Positions 54,323 through 62,934 of a DNA stretch of 64,000 bases are shown in pieces. Source of the stretch: Cerina litoralis. Lineage in GTDB: Bacteria > Bacteroidota > Bacteroidia > Flavobacteriales > Flavobacteriaceae. The notes under the pieces are model-generated. The model saw only the letters and a program-made list of their open reading frames with translations. It did not search any database and was not told where the DNA came from. The position numbers were made by a program, and so were the translations under genes. Numbering within the stretch: position 1 is the first letter of the stretch; each line of letters opens with the position of its first letter. The stretch covers positions 53,700-117,699 of the forward strand of contig JAIRBC010000017.1 in the NCBI GenBank assembly GCA_022008415.1, given 5' to 3'.

Positions 54323-54997
54323 ATGAACAACATAGAACAAGTAGAGCAAACAATTGCCTTTGTAAAGGAAACGTTACAGGGAGCCGAAGGAGGTCATGAT
54401 TGGTTTCATATACAAAGGGTATTCAACAATTCCCTGTTGATCGCCAAGGATGAAAAGGTCGATATCCAGATTGTAAGCCTCAGCGCATTGTTGCACGATA
54501 TAGCGGATTCTAAATTCCATGGCGGAAATGAGTCCGTCGGACCGCAAATGGCCCGGGAATTTCTGGCTTCTTTGGGGATAAAACCTTCGGTAATCGACCA
54601 TGTGGTGAAGATTATCGAGAATATTTCCTTTAAATCCAGCTTGGACAGCAAGGGTGAAAAGAAGGTCGCCAAAAGATTCAATTCCCTGGAGCTACAAGTG
54701 GTCCAAGATGCCGATCGTTTGGATGCTTTAGGGGCCATCGGCATCGCCAGAGCTTTTAATTATGGAGGATTTAAAGGGAGGGAGCTCTACAATCCCGACA
54801 TTGCCCCCAATTTAAAGATGGACAAGGAGACCTATAAAAACTCTAAAGCGCCAACTATCAACCACTTTTATGAAAAATTATTGTTGCTCAAAAATAAAAT
54901 GAATACGGCAGGTGGCAGAAAACTGGCCCTGGAACGCCATCAGTTTATGTTGGATTATTTACAGCAGTTTTATAACGAGTGGAACGGAAGCGTATAG
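54323..54997 (+). CDS. HD-domain phosphohydrolase (YedJ/YpgQ-like)
   Basis: The 224-residue protein has the HD metal site: GHDWFHIQRVFNNSLLIA (first His), LSALLHDIADSKFHGG (HD pair) and VQDADRLDALGAIGIARAF (distal Asp), with YGGFKGRELYNPDIAP and a C-terminal helix pair. This matches the group of predicted nucleotide hydrolases of about 220 residues such as YedJ. Substrate unknown. It is 94 bases after plsC, perhaps in the same transcript. Confidence 0.9.
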   Translation: MNNIEQVEQTIAFVKETLQGAEGGHDWFHIQRVFNNSLLIAKDEKVDIQIVSLSALLHDIADSKFHGGNESVGPQMAREFLASLGIKPSVIDHVVKIIENISFKSSLDSKGEKKVAKRFNSLELQVVQDADRLDALGAIGIARAFNYGGFKGRELYNPDIAPNLKMDKETYKNSKAPTINHFYEKLLLLKNKMNTAGGRKLALERHQFMLDYLQQFYNEWNGSV

Positions 54998-55214
54998 CTC
55001 CCTATTTTATCATTTTTGTTTTATGTGAAACAAGAGGTCAGAAAAAAGACTCGATTTTTATTTTGGCAAGAATACCCATTTGGCCGGATTTATCGCGTTT
55101 GCCTATATACTTTATCTTCCTGAAATTTAGATTATTGAGGCCCATATAAATCCCTTAAATTTCCGCCTCTAAAAATTCCAACAACAATTATTTTATAATT
55201 TTTCGTTATTTTAA

Positions 55215-55246
55215 TTTGTTCTAAATAAGAATAGGCTTTATGTTTG
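55215..55246 (+). promoter_or_regulatory. promoter of the porin-imelysin-di-haem operon
   Basis: TTTG (55215-55218), 20 bases, TATGTTTG (55239-55246): the best promoter match in the window. Transcription should start near 55253, so the porin must begin at ATG 55283, not at an in-frame codon at 55244. Confidence 0.75.
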
Positions 55247-55282
55247 CACGGAAATATACGGGACCAACCATCTAAAAAACAT

Positions 55283-56644
55283 ATGTTAAAACAACTTTTG
55301 CCTTTCATCCTTTGTTTTGTGGCTATAGGATATTCACAAACGCACCAAGACAGTATCGTCGCAAGAAACCAATTAAAACAGGAATTAAAGACTGAAATTC
55401 TAGAAGAGCTGAATGCGGAAGGTAAGGATGCAGATACCACCGCAAAAAAAAAGGTCAAAATTTGGGACAGGTTTGGTCTCAAGGGATACGGAGTGGTCAA
55501 CTATTACAACGTGAACTACGATACCGACCCTAATCTTAAGGATAAAATAGACGCGGAGCGACTCAACCTATACCTCACCTATAAATTCAATGACTGGATC
55601 ACTTTTAAGTCGGAAATTGAATTTGAACACGGCGGCACTGGCAGCTCTATTGAATTGGACAATCAGGAAGAATTTGGCGAATATGAGCAGGAAATCGAGA
55701 AAGGCGGTGCGGTAAAGGCAGAGCAGATCAATATTAACTTTGCCATTAGGCCCTATTTTAACGTAAGGGCAGGAAGGTTAAAGCTCTACTTTGGTTTGGC
55801 CCAAAAGCTGGATGAACCCACGGAATATTTCTCCACAACCAGGCCAGAAATGGAAGCCCAGATCCTACCGTTGGGATGGTACGAAAACGGGGTAGAGTTC
55901 CATGGGGACTTCTTAAAAAACAAGTTTACATACCATCTTACGGTAACCAATGGTCTGGATGCCTCAGGATTCAGTTCCCGCAATTGGATAAAATTTGGCT
56001 ATCAAGAAAAGTTTGAGCTCGTCAATGCCCAAGCGCTTGCCGTGATGGGACGGTTGGATTATAATTTTAGCGATCAAAAAAACAACTTCGTAGGGGTATC
56101 GGGATATTTAGGGAATTCGGCTCCCAACCGGCCAAAAAACGATATGCAAGTTTCGGCCTACGTGAGCCTGGTAGAAGCCCACATCAATTATGATCAGGAG
56201 TATCTAAGATTTAATTCCATACTCTTGTTCGGCAATTTGGAGAATTCGGACATTGTGTCCAAGGCCAATGCCAATCTCTCCAACAATTTGGGGGTAAAAA
56301 GAAACCCCGTAGGTAAGAATGCCTTAGGGTTTTCGGCAGAAGTAGGATATGAAATGCTGCACTTTATTAGCCCTTCTACCAAACAAATGATCTACCCCTT
56401 TGCCCGATACGATTATTACGACACGATGTTTAGAACCGAAGGCAACGTAGTGGACAAACCCCGATGGGAGCGCAATGCGATCACCGGAGGCTTCAACTGG
56501 TTTATCATCCCAGAGGTAGTGGTCAAGGCACAATATCAGGATAGAAGATTGGGCTCGGAAAATTTTGATCCGGCAACATTGAGCTTTACCGGAAAAAAAC
56601 AAAGGGAGAAAACCTTTTCTGTTGGGATCGGTTTCGAATTTTAA
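55283..56644 (+). CDS. outer-membrane porin (phosphate-selective porin O/P-like)
   Basis: The 453-residue protein has a signal peptide (MLKQLLPFILCFVAIGYSQ), a charged coiled stretch (about 25-55; QLKQELKTEILEELNAEGKD) and a 16-strand-type barrel ending in the typical aromatic C-terminus VGIGFEF. The barrel pattern (FGLKGYGVVNYYNVNYD, VRAGRLKLYFGLAQKLDEPT, LPLGWYENGVEFHGDF) resembles OprO/OprP-like porins of Bacteroidota. The first gene of a locus with imelysin and di-haem oxidoreductase. The transported solute cannot be told from sequence. Confidence 0.85.
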   Translation: MLKQLLPFILCFVAIGYSQTHQDSIVARNQLKQELKTEILEELNAEGKDADTTAKKKVKIWDRFGLKGYGVVNYYNVNYDTDPNLKDKIDAERLNLYLTYKFNDWITFKSEIEFEHGGTGSSIELDNQEEFGEYEQEIEKGGAVKAEQININFAIRPYFNVRAGRLKLYFGLAQKLDEPTEYFSTTRPEMEAQILPLGWYENGVEFHGDFLKNKFTYHLTVTNGLDASGFSSRNWIKFGYQEKFELVNAQALAVMGRLDYNFSDQKNNFVGVSGYLGNSAPNRPKNDMQVSAYVSLVEAHINYDQEYLRFNSILLFGNLENSDIVSKANANLSNNLGVKRNPVGKNALGFSAEVGYEMLHFISPSTKQMIYPFARYDYYDTMFRTEGNVVDKPRWERNAITGGFNWFIIPEVVVKAQYQDRRLGSENFDPATLSFTGKKQREKTFSVGIGFEF

Positions 56645-56757
56645 AACCCCCGCCCGGCACTGCAAAAAAAGAAGTTCCGATCTCTCCAAGGAGCGGTAAT
56701 TAAAAACATTAACAAGAATTTTAATTCATCAACATAATAACAACTAATATTTTTTAA

Positions 56758-57843
56758 ATGAAAGCCACATCCATTCAGAAAGGAATTTTTACCATAATCG
56801 CTACGGCGACCCTTTTTAGCTGCAGCAACAACGAGGCCGATACGGTTGAAACCGACCCCAATGAGACTTTATTCACCTCGGTCCTTACCGATGTTTCCAG
56901 TAAGGTCATTGTAGAAACCTATGGCGAACTCAACGAAAAAGCCAATACGCTAAAAACAGCCTTGGCGACCTTCGCTTCGGACCCTTCGGAAGTCAATCTG
57001 AATAGCGCACAACAAGCATGGGCCGACACCAGGGCACCTTGGGAAAAATCCGAAGGATTCTTGTACGGTCCCGTGGATACCGGCGGCATAGACCCCGCCA
57101 TCGACACATGGCCAGTGGACGTTAACGCCATGAATTCCATTCTCTCCGGTACGGATCCAATTACGCCAGGGGTTTTGCAATCCAATAACGAAGCCAGGGG
57201 CTTCCATTTGATAGAGTACCTGTTGTGGGGCGTAGATTCCGACAAAACGGTGGACCAATTTACCGCAAGGGAACTAGAGTATTTGCAAGCTGCTGCAGCT
57301 GACCTGCAGAACAATACCCAAACCTTATACGATGGATGGAATACCGGGGATGGAAATTACGTTTCCAATTTCATAGATGCTGGAAAAACAGGAAGCGTCT
57401 ACAGTTCGCAAAAAACGGCGCTTTTGGAATTGGTAGGTGGCCTTATCGCTATAGCCGATGAGGTGGGTAATGGCAAAATAGCCGATCCCCTTAACGCCCA
57501 GGGCGGTTCCCCCCAGCCCCAATTTGAGGAATCGCGTTTTAGCAACAATTCCAAATTAGATTTTGCGGATAACATCCGTAGTATCCAAAACGTATATCTG
57601 GGCCAATTTGGATCGTTTCAAGGCAACGGTCTTTCCAACATTGTAGCTCAGGAAAATGCCTCCCTGGATATGGAGATCAAGGCTTCGATTACCGATGCAA
57701 TCAACTCCATAGAAGCCATCCCCGGAACCTTTACAGACGCCATTTTCAACAATAGAACAGCCGTGTCCGATGCCCAAGCGAAGGTTTTGGCGTTAAAAAT
57801 TGTATTGGAAAGCAAGTTAGAGCCCTTGATATCGGGGTTATAA
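56758..57843 (+). CDS. imelysin-family lipoprotein (IrpA-like)
   Basis: The 361-residue protein has a lipobox (FTIIATATLFSC, Cys22) and two imelysin-like helical bundles. The first has AQQAWADTRAPWEKSEGFLY, IDPAIDTWPVD and ARGFHLIEYLLWG, which holds the GxHxxE motif conserved in imelysins; YLQAAAADLQNNTQTLYDGW follows. IrpA-type imelysins are periplasmic or outer-membrane metal-uptake proteins, with iron the usual suggestion. It is between the porin and a di-haem oxidoreductase. Confidence 0.92.
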   Translation: MKATSIQKGIFTIIATATLFSCSNNEADTVETDPNETLFTSVLTDVSSKVIVETYGELNEKANTLKTALATFASDPSEVNLNSAQQAWADTRAPWEKSEGFLYGPVDTGGIDPAIDTWPVDVNAMNSILSGTDPITPGVLQSNNEARGFHLIEYLLWGVDSDKTVDQFTARELEYLQAAAADLQNNTQTLYDGWNTGDGNYVSNFIDAGKTGSVYSSQKTALLELVGGLIAIADEVGNGKIADPLNAQGGSPQPQFEESRFSNNSKLDFADNIRSIQNVYLGQFGSFQGNGLSNIVAQENASLDMEIKASITDAINSIEAIPGTFTDAIFNNRTAVSDAQAKVLALKIVLESKLEPLISGL

Positions 57844-57926
57844 TCGAAAATAGAAATCAGGTTCAAAATGGGTATAAATAAGGTATTGCGCATACAAATC
57901 AAATTATAAGATTTAATTAGAAAACC

Positions 57927-59306
57927 GTGAAAAGATTATTTTTCTGCTTTAGCATTGTAGTTCTTGTTTCCTGTCAAAAAGATAACGGAGGAGGAGATTA
58001 TGTGCCCGTCCCAGAAAATCCCGAACGCTTTTATGCCGGCGGTAAAACAACCACATTTTTGGCCACCAGCGACGCATTTGCCACCCCTGCCGAAAACCTT
58101 ACCCAAGAGGAATTTGACAAACACATGGATGGCGACCTACAATTTGAACAGACTTTTGTAACCGCCCCCGCACCGGTAAATAGTGGTTTGGGTAGTATTT
58201 TTAACAATTCGGCCTGCATTGCCTGCCACCCCAGGGATGGCCGAGCCGGATTCCCCAAGGATTTAAATGCCCGGGGCGGTCTTCTCCTGCGCACCAGCCT
58301 TGCAGGAGCTACCTCTAAAGGTGCCCCTATTGCCGTTCCCGGATTTGGAACACAGATTCAAAATCACGCTGTCCACGGATACGAGGCCGAAGCCTCTTAT
58401 AGCGTTCGTTTTGAGGAAAGTACGGAAACCCTCGCCGATGGAACTAAAGTATCCCTTAGAAAACCAATTTTTGCCTTAAAGGACACTTACAAAGAGTTCC
58501 CTGCAGAGGCCATGCTTTCTGCCCGGTTGGCCACTCCCGTATTTGGTTTGGGGCTATTGGAAGCCATTCCCGAAACCGATCTTTTGGCCAGCCAGGATAT
58601 CGACGATGCCGACGGGGACGGTATTTCCGGCAAGGCGAACCTGGTGTGGGATCCTAGCTTGAAAAAGGAAGTCGTAGGCCGGTTTGGCTGGAAGGCCAAT
58701 GTCGGGACAGTCTTGGTACAGAGTGCCGGGGCCTATCATGACGATATGGGCATTACCAGCTATGTTTTTCCCGACGAACACTGTGAAGGCCAAGAAAACT
58801 GCCAAGACAATAGTACCGGTTCGCCCGAGGTGTCCGACGAGATCCTGAACACGGTGGCCTTTTATTGCAGGACCCTTGCCGTACCCGCACCTCGGGACAT
58901 TGATGACCCAACAGTGCTAAAAGGGGAACAGCTATTTTCGCAAATTGATTGTGCAAAATGCCATACCCCAAAGCAAAGGTCGGGGCCTGCCGACGTTGCA
59001 GCCCTATCCAATCAGAACTTTTACCCGTATACAGACCTCTTGCTCCACGATATGGGCGAGAGCATGGCCGATGGGCGTCCGGACTTTTTGGCCGATGGCA
59101 ACGAATGGCGAACCCGACCCCTTTGGGGGATCGGCCTAACCAAATTGATCAATGGCCATACGGAATTCCTTCACGATGGAAGAGCCAGGAATATTACGGA
59201 GGCCATCTTATGGCATGGAGGTGAGGCCCAGGTTTCCAAAGAGAAATTCAAAGCCCTCCCCAAAACTGACAGGGATGCCCTATTGGCTTTTCTTAATTCT
59301 TTGTGA
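57927..59306 (+). CDS. di-haem oxidoreductase (DUF1111), lipoprotein
   Basis: The 459-residue protein has a lipobox (FSIVVLVSC, Cys16) and two haem c motifs: ACIACH near residue 97 and CAKCH near residue 346, in a di-haem arrangement like MauG/cytochrome c peroxidase relatives (DUF1111, also called thiol oxidoreductase). EIPDADGDGISG-like Asp-rich DDADGDGISGKANLVWDP may bind Ca2+. The start is GTG at 57927, giving a proper signal sequence. The imelysin gene ends 83 bases upstream; this pairing is common and suggests metal oxidation coupled to uptake, which is inference. Confidence 0.92.
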   Translation: MKRLFFCFSIVVLVSCQKDNGGGDYVPVPENPERFYAGGKTTTFLATSDAFATPAENLTQEEFDKHMDGDLQFEQTFVTAPAPVNSGLGSIFNNSACIACHPRDGRAGFPKDLNARGGLLLRTSLAGATSKGAPIAVPGFGTQIQNHAVHGYEAEASYSVRFEESTETLADGTKVSLRKPIFALKDTYKEFPAEAMLSARLATPVFGLGLLEAIPETDLLASQDIDDADGDGISGKANLVWDPSLKKEVVGRFGWKANVGTVLVQSAGAYHDDMGITSYVFPDEHCEGQENCQDNSTGSPEVSDEILNTVAFYCRTLAVPAPRDIDDPTVLKGEQLFSQIDCAKCHTPKQRSGPADVAALSNQNFYPYTDLLLHDMGESMADGRPDFLADGNEWRTRPLWGIGLTKLINGHTEFLHDGRARNITEAILWHGGEAQVSKEKFKALPKTDRDALLAFLNSL

Positions 59307-59357
59307 TTTCAGAGGAAAAGAACCAGGAAGTGCCCATAAATTCAGTGCTATCCTGTA

Positions 59358-60614
59358 TCAGATTATACTAGAACTATTATTTCTCAGTTTTTTGAGGAGA
59401 TGTCGTTTTTCGACTTTGTTCTTTGTATGGCCTATGGCATTTTCCAAGGCAGTTTTGGCACCCTTATTATCCTCTAATCTCACGAGTATTTCCGCTTTGA
59501 TGGCATAATACAATACGCTGTCGATAAAATAGGAGCTGGTTTCATAATCACGTAATTCTTTCAAACCAGCTTCTGCACCGTGCACCATGTAATAGGGTAC
59601 TACTCGGTTCAATTGAACAATTGGGGAAAATTGGGTTTGCATTTGAAGATCATACAAGTGCAATATGCTTTTCCAATCGGTCTCCCCAAAGGTTTTGGCA
59701 CGGCAATGATTATAGGATACCGCCGCTTCCAAATGATAAGTGGATGGGGATATGGGAGGCGTTGTGGCCCTTTCCAAATATCTTACCCCAATATTTATAA
59801 GATTCTTATCGTATTTTTTTCGGTCTTGATGCTCCATATCTACCAATTCTCCGTTTATATCCGTCCTAGCCTCGAAGCGTGAGGTATGGAAACACATCAA
59901 CGCCACCAATGCATGAACCTCTGGGAGATCGCAATATTTATTTACTTCCAGTAGTCGGGCAAGTCTAATGGCCTCAAGACATATATCTTTTTTTATCGCG
60001 ATATCCCCCGAACTTGCGGCATATCCCTCGGAAAACATTAGATAGATGACTTTCAGTACGATGTTCAATCTTGATCGAAGCCCCATTTCCAGAGGAATAT
60101 CCAAGGTAGAAACTGTAGCCTTGAGCTGTTTTTTGGCACGGGTATAGGATTTAGCCACAGCTTCTTCCTTTTTTATTAAGGCTTGTGCAATTTCAGAATT
60201 GCCAAACCCCCCGATCAGTTTCAGGCTCAGGATAATTTGATATTCTGCCGAAAGGGAAGGATGGCAACAGGCGAAGATCATCTTTAATTGACTGTCGGTA
60301 ATAGTGCTTTTTAAGTATATTTCCTGCGGATGAATTCCCTTTTCCTTTATATAGTCGTCTTTGCCATATTCCATTTTTTTATCACGCCTAAATTGATCGA
60401 TAAGATTGTTTCCTGCAACCCGAAGCAACCAAGCGGTGGGATTGTCCGGCACATTCTTGTAGCCCCAAATTTTCATTGCCTTCAATAGTGCGTCCTGTAC
60501 GCAATCTTCAATGGACTCTATCTTTGAAGGGCCAAACCTATTGGTGAGGACAGCAATAATTTTACCGTATTCGGCGCGAAAAAGGCTCTCCAAAAATTTA
60601 TGATGTTCTTCCAT
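59358..60614 (-). CDS. ECF sigma factor of the ECF42 group (DUF6596 C-terminus)
   Basis: The 418-residue protein has sigma-2 (about 10-80; SIEDCVQDALLKAMKIWGYK, NPTAWLLRVAGNNLIDQFRR) and sigma-4 (about 110-165; FACCHPSLSAEYQIILSLKL, GGFGNSEIAQAL) regions and then about 240 residues of TPR-like helices (LNIVLKVIYLMFSEGYAA, AVSYNHCRAKTFGETDW). That extension and the DGPF-protein gene just upstream define ECF42, which has no classical anti-sigma factor; the extension is thought to control activity. A terminator sits 14 bases before the start codon. Confidence 0.95.
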   Translation of the reverse strand: MEEHHKFLESLFRAEYGKIIAVLTNRFGPSKIESIEDCVQDALLKAMKIWGYKNVPDNPTAWLLRVAGNNLIDQFRRDKKMEYGKDDYIKEKGIHPQEIYLKSTITDSQLKMIFACCHPSLSAEYQIILSLKLIGGFGNSEIAQALIKKEEAVAKSYTRAKKQLKATVSTLDIPLEMGLRSRLNIVLKVIYLMFSEGYAASSGDIAIKKDICLEAIRLARLLEVNKYCDLPEVHALVALMCFHTSRFEARTDINGELVDMEHQDRKKYDKNLINIGVRYLERATTPPISPSTYHLEAAVSYNHCRAKTFGETDWKSILHLYDLQMQTQFSPIVQLNRVVPYYMVHGAEAGLKELRDYETSSYFIDSVLYYAIKAEILVRLEDNKGAKTALENAIGHTKNKVEKRHLLKKLRNNSSSII

Positions 60615-60627
60615 TACCTAAAAACAA

Positions 60628-60653
60628 AAAGTCCGAATGTAACATCGGACTTT
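60628..60653 (-). terminator. intrinsic terminator between the YCII gene and the ECF42 gene
   Basis: AAAGTCCGA and TCGGACTTT form a perfect 9-bp stem with an 8-base loop. On the minus strand the stem is followed by TTGTTTTTAG. It lies 24 bases after the YCII stop and 14 bases before the sigma gene, so sigma expression from the upstream promoter needs readthrough. Confidence 0.7.
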
Positions 60654-60676
60654 AATTTAATAAATAATCTCAACAA

Positions 60677-61024
60677 TTACATGTTCATGGTCATGATTTC
60701 ACGGACTTCCACATTTCCCCCATGTTCAAATATTGGACATCCTTTGGAGACTTCGATAGCTCCTTTCTGATTATCTGCGGTAACGATTAGATATCCCCCA
60801 ACAACCTCGGAACCTTCGGCAAAAGGTCCGTCGGTAATTACTTCGCCGGATTTGTGAACTACATTGCCTGTTTTTGCCAGTGGCAATCCGTCCACCAACT
60901 GACCTTTTTCCTTTAATCCGCCCATCCAGGCGCCCCATTTTTGCATGTGCCTTTGCATTTCTTCAGGGGATTGTTCTATCCGCCCTGCATCGCCACCTCT
61001 AAATAAAAATAAAAAATTGCTCAT
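60677..61024 (-). CDS. YCII-related DGPF-domain protein
   Basis: The 115-residue protein starts MSNFLFLFRGGDAGR and has the DGPF motif in KSGEVITDGPFAEGSEVVGG, then GYLIVTADNQKGAIEVSKGC and PIFEHGGNVEVREI, the pattern of the YCII/DGPF proteins encoded beside ECF42 sigma factors. They are ferredoxin-fold proteins and possible small enzymes; the family is a known target of ECF42 in actinobacteria. Its promoter candidate is an ECF-like one at 61066-61092. Confidence 0.93.
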   Translation of the reverse strand: MSNFLFLFRGGDAGRIEQSPEEMQRHMQKWGAWMGGLKEKGQLVDGLPLAKTGNVVHKSGEVITDGPFAEGSEVVGGYLIVTADNQKGAIEVSKGCPIFEHGGNVEVREIMTMNM

Positions 61025-61065
61025 AGTAATAAATTTAAATTATTGAACTTGTTTTATACTTTAAT

Positions 61066-61092
61066 GACGAACAGAGATAGGAATATTGGACA
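61066..61092 (-). promoter_or_regulatory. ECF-type promoter candidate of the YCII gene
   Basis: On the minus strand TGTCCA (61087-61092), 17 bases, CGTC (61066-61069). TGTC at -35 and CGA/CGTC at -10 resemble ECF42-type sites, and differ from TAnnTTTG. It is 42 bases before the YCII ATG and would make the locus autoregulated. Confidence 0.5.
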
Positions 61093-61200
61093 ATTTATCC
61101 CACTTTTTTCTATTATCTGAAATTGCAGATGGACATAGATTTGTCGGATCAGTTTCAAATGCTGGACTGAAAGAAAACACTTGATGACTTTTGAGAGAAC

Positions 61201-62301
61201 TTATAAACTTTTCACCTGCAGGTCGTGGAAGGCTTCTGCCTGTAACTTGAGCAACTCCTCGGCCTTTTGCTTTTTGTAGCGATAAATTTCCTCTTCCTCG
61301 GCAATTTCCCCGTATATTTTTCTGTTGAGTACGGTATCTGTGGCCAAGAGTTGTTCGCGGTGCTGTACTTTTTGCGCAACCCAGGTTTTTACAACGCTTT
61401 CCTCCTCTTCCAGTTTAAGGTCGTACACTCCTTTGGGGGCCAAAAGTTTTGCGATAATCGGGGAGGTCTCTATAGCGAGGAAAAGCAAAAAGATAAAGAA
61501 GGAAGGCCCCCATGGCAATTTGCCCAATGCATTGATTCGCGCCATCAGTCCATCGAAACCATCGATGATCGGTTGGGAAACACTCACTTGGTTATCAAAG
61601 GAAGATTGCAAACTAACCTTCTGAGCTTCCAACTCCGATATTTTTTGGGCGTTTGCTTCCTTCAGTTGTTGCAGTTCCAATAGCGATGCATCGTGCTTGT
61701 CCCTTTTCTCCTTGTAAACTGGTCCCTTGCCCAAAAGTTTGGTCCCTGCAGTACCTTCTGCTTCGGAAATATAAGTGTCATAAAGTGCATCGGTCACCGA
61801 TTCCTTGGTAGAAATTTCGTTTTTTAGATTGAGGATTTGTCGATCTAGTTCGGCAATTTTAGGGGTGTATTGTTGTGCGATCTGATTTTCATTGGCCAAG
61901 GTAAGCTCGTTCTTCTGTTCTAATAGGACTTGATTGATTTCCTTCTCAAAAATTTTAAGTTCCAAGGGTTTGGAGATGACCAATGCAATGATCACGGCCA
62001 ATATAATCCTAGGGGTTGCCTGTAACAGTTCGCTCTTAAAGCTATCCCGTTTTTTTATGGTAGAAACGATAAATCGGTCCAGATTAAAGATCAATAAGCC
62101 CCATATTATTCCAAAGAAAATGGACGTCCATAGGTTATCAAATACCGTATAAAGGGCATAACTACTGGCAATAAATGCCATCACGGCGGTAAAGAATACG
62201 GTTGCGCCAATACCGGCGTATTTTGTGCGCTCCCCAGGGGAACAAGATTTAAGGATGGCGGAATCCGCTCCGGAGCAGAGAATAAAAAAGCGTTGAATCA
62301 T
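61201..62301 (-). CDS. DUF4407 membrane protein with coiled coil
   Basis: The 366-residue protein has N-terminal paired membrane segments (about 35-90: GIGATVFFTAVMAFIASSYA, FFGIIWGLLIFNLDRFIVST), another near 100-120 (IILAVIIALVISKPLELKIF), a long coiled coil (about 130-255, QQYTPKIAELDRQILNLKNE) and a fourth segment (PSFFIFLLFLAIETSPIIAK) before a charged helical tail. This is the DUF4407 layout; function unknown. I start at MIQRFFILCSG (62299-62301), the conserved family start; an in-frame ATG ten codons upstream is less likely. Confidence 0.88.
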   Translation of the reverse strand: MIQRFFILCSGADSAILKSCSPGERTKYAGIGATVFFTAVMAFIASSYALYTVFDNLWTSIFFGIIWGLLIFNLDRFIVSTIKKRDSFKSELLQATPRIILAVIIALVISKPLELKIFEKEINQVLLEQKNELTLANENQIAQQYTPKIAELDRQILNLKNEISTKESVTDALYDTYISEAEGTAGTKLLGKGPVYKEKRDKHDASLLELQQLKEANAQKISELEAQKVSLQSSFDNQVSVSQPIIDGFDGLMARINALGKLPWGPSFFIFLLFLAIETSPIIAKLLAPKGVYDLKLEEEESVVKTWVAQKVQHREQLLATDTVLNRKIYGEIAEEEEIYRYKKQKAEELLKLQAEAFHDLQVKSL

Positions 62302-62457
62302 GATAGTGTCTCGATTGATGATTAAGAACACGTCTTGACATGTTCTGACTATTTAACGTATTTATTGCAATTTTGTTACAAATTATGGTCAATAAATCCG
62401 GAGAGCCGGAGTACTTGTTTGGAGTTGAGGAAGATTTAACAATTTGCCAAGCACCTT

Positions 62458-62488
62458 TTTGAATATTTCTTGTATTGCATTAATTTTG
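62458..62488 (+). promoter_or_regulatory. orphan promoter match
   Basis: TTTG (62458-62461), 19 bases, TAATTTTG (62481-62488). No gene follows within 440 bases except a frame to 62685 without known relatives, so it may drive a small RNA, a small protein, or be a remnant. Confidence 0.4.
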
Positions 62489-62752
62489 TACCCTCATTGG
62501 GAGCTAAGCGAAAGATTTGCACATGCTTTGTAAAACGATTGTCACCTTCAGCATTTCAATTTTTAAACGAATCTTTCCGTATATTTAATTCCAAATCCAA
62601 CCAAGGCCCAGAAACCATATTATTTGATAAAGCATCTAAAAATTGGGCAAAGGGGCTGCTTAAAATCAAATGGCACCTAGATTAAATGGCCGAATAAGAC
62701 AGGTATTACAATCCATCGCAAATAAAAGTATCTAGATAAAACGAGCACTAAC

Positions 62753-62859
62753 TCCCGAATATCTCGGGATTAAAAATCGCATCTCAAAAGGGGATGTTTA
62801 ACCCCGAAACTTTGGGGATGATGAGAGCCCGCCCGTACCTACCGGTGCGTTCGGGCGGG
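62753..62859. repeat. cluster of GC-rich hairpins upstream of the LpxL-type gene
   Basis: Three stems in 110 bases: TCCCGA-AATATC... TCGGGA (62753-62769), CCCC...GGGG (62802-62817) and a perfect CCCGCCCG/CGGGCGGG with a 16-base loop (62828-62859). Similar mini-palindromes occur at 4599 and 14637. Confidence 0.65.
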
Positions 62860-62934
62860 AGCGTAGCGTTTGCCTGCGTTCTCAAGCGGCCCGACTAGCC
62901 ATTCGGACGGGTTTTTTAATTATTTTATTATCGA

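Larger units (their letters stand above)
62302..62934. other. long intergenic region with promoter-like element and hairpins
   Basis: 633 bases without a recognisable gene. The left part has a promoter match (62458-62488) followed by a 60-codon frame of unknown kind; the right part (62750-62930) is a cluster of hairpins. Confidence 0.55.

Noticed and set aside
62470..62685. 71-codon frame on the plus strand
   Set aside because: Starts upstream of the expected transcription start and has no known relative; kept only as part of the intergenic note.
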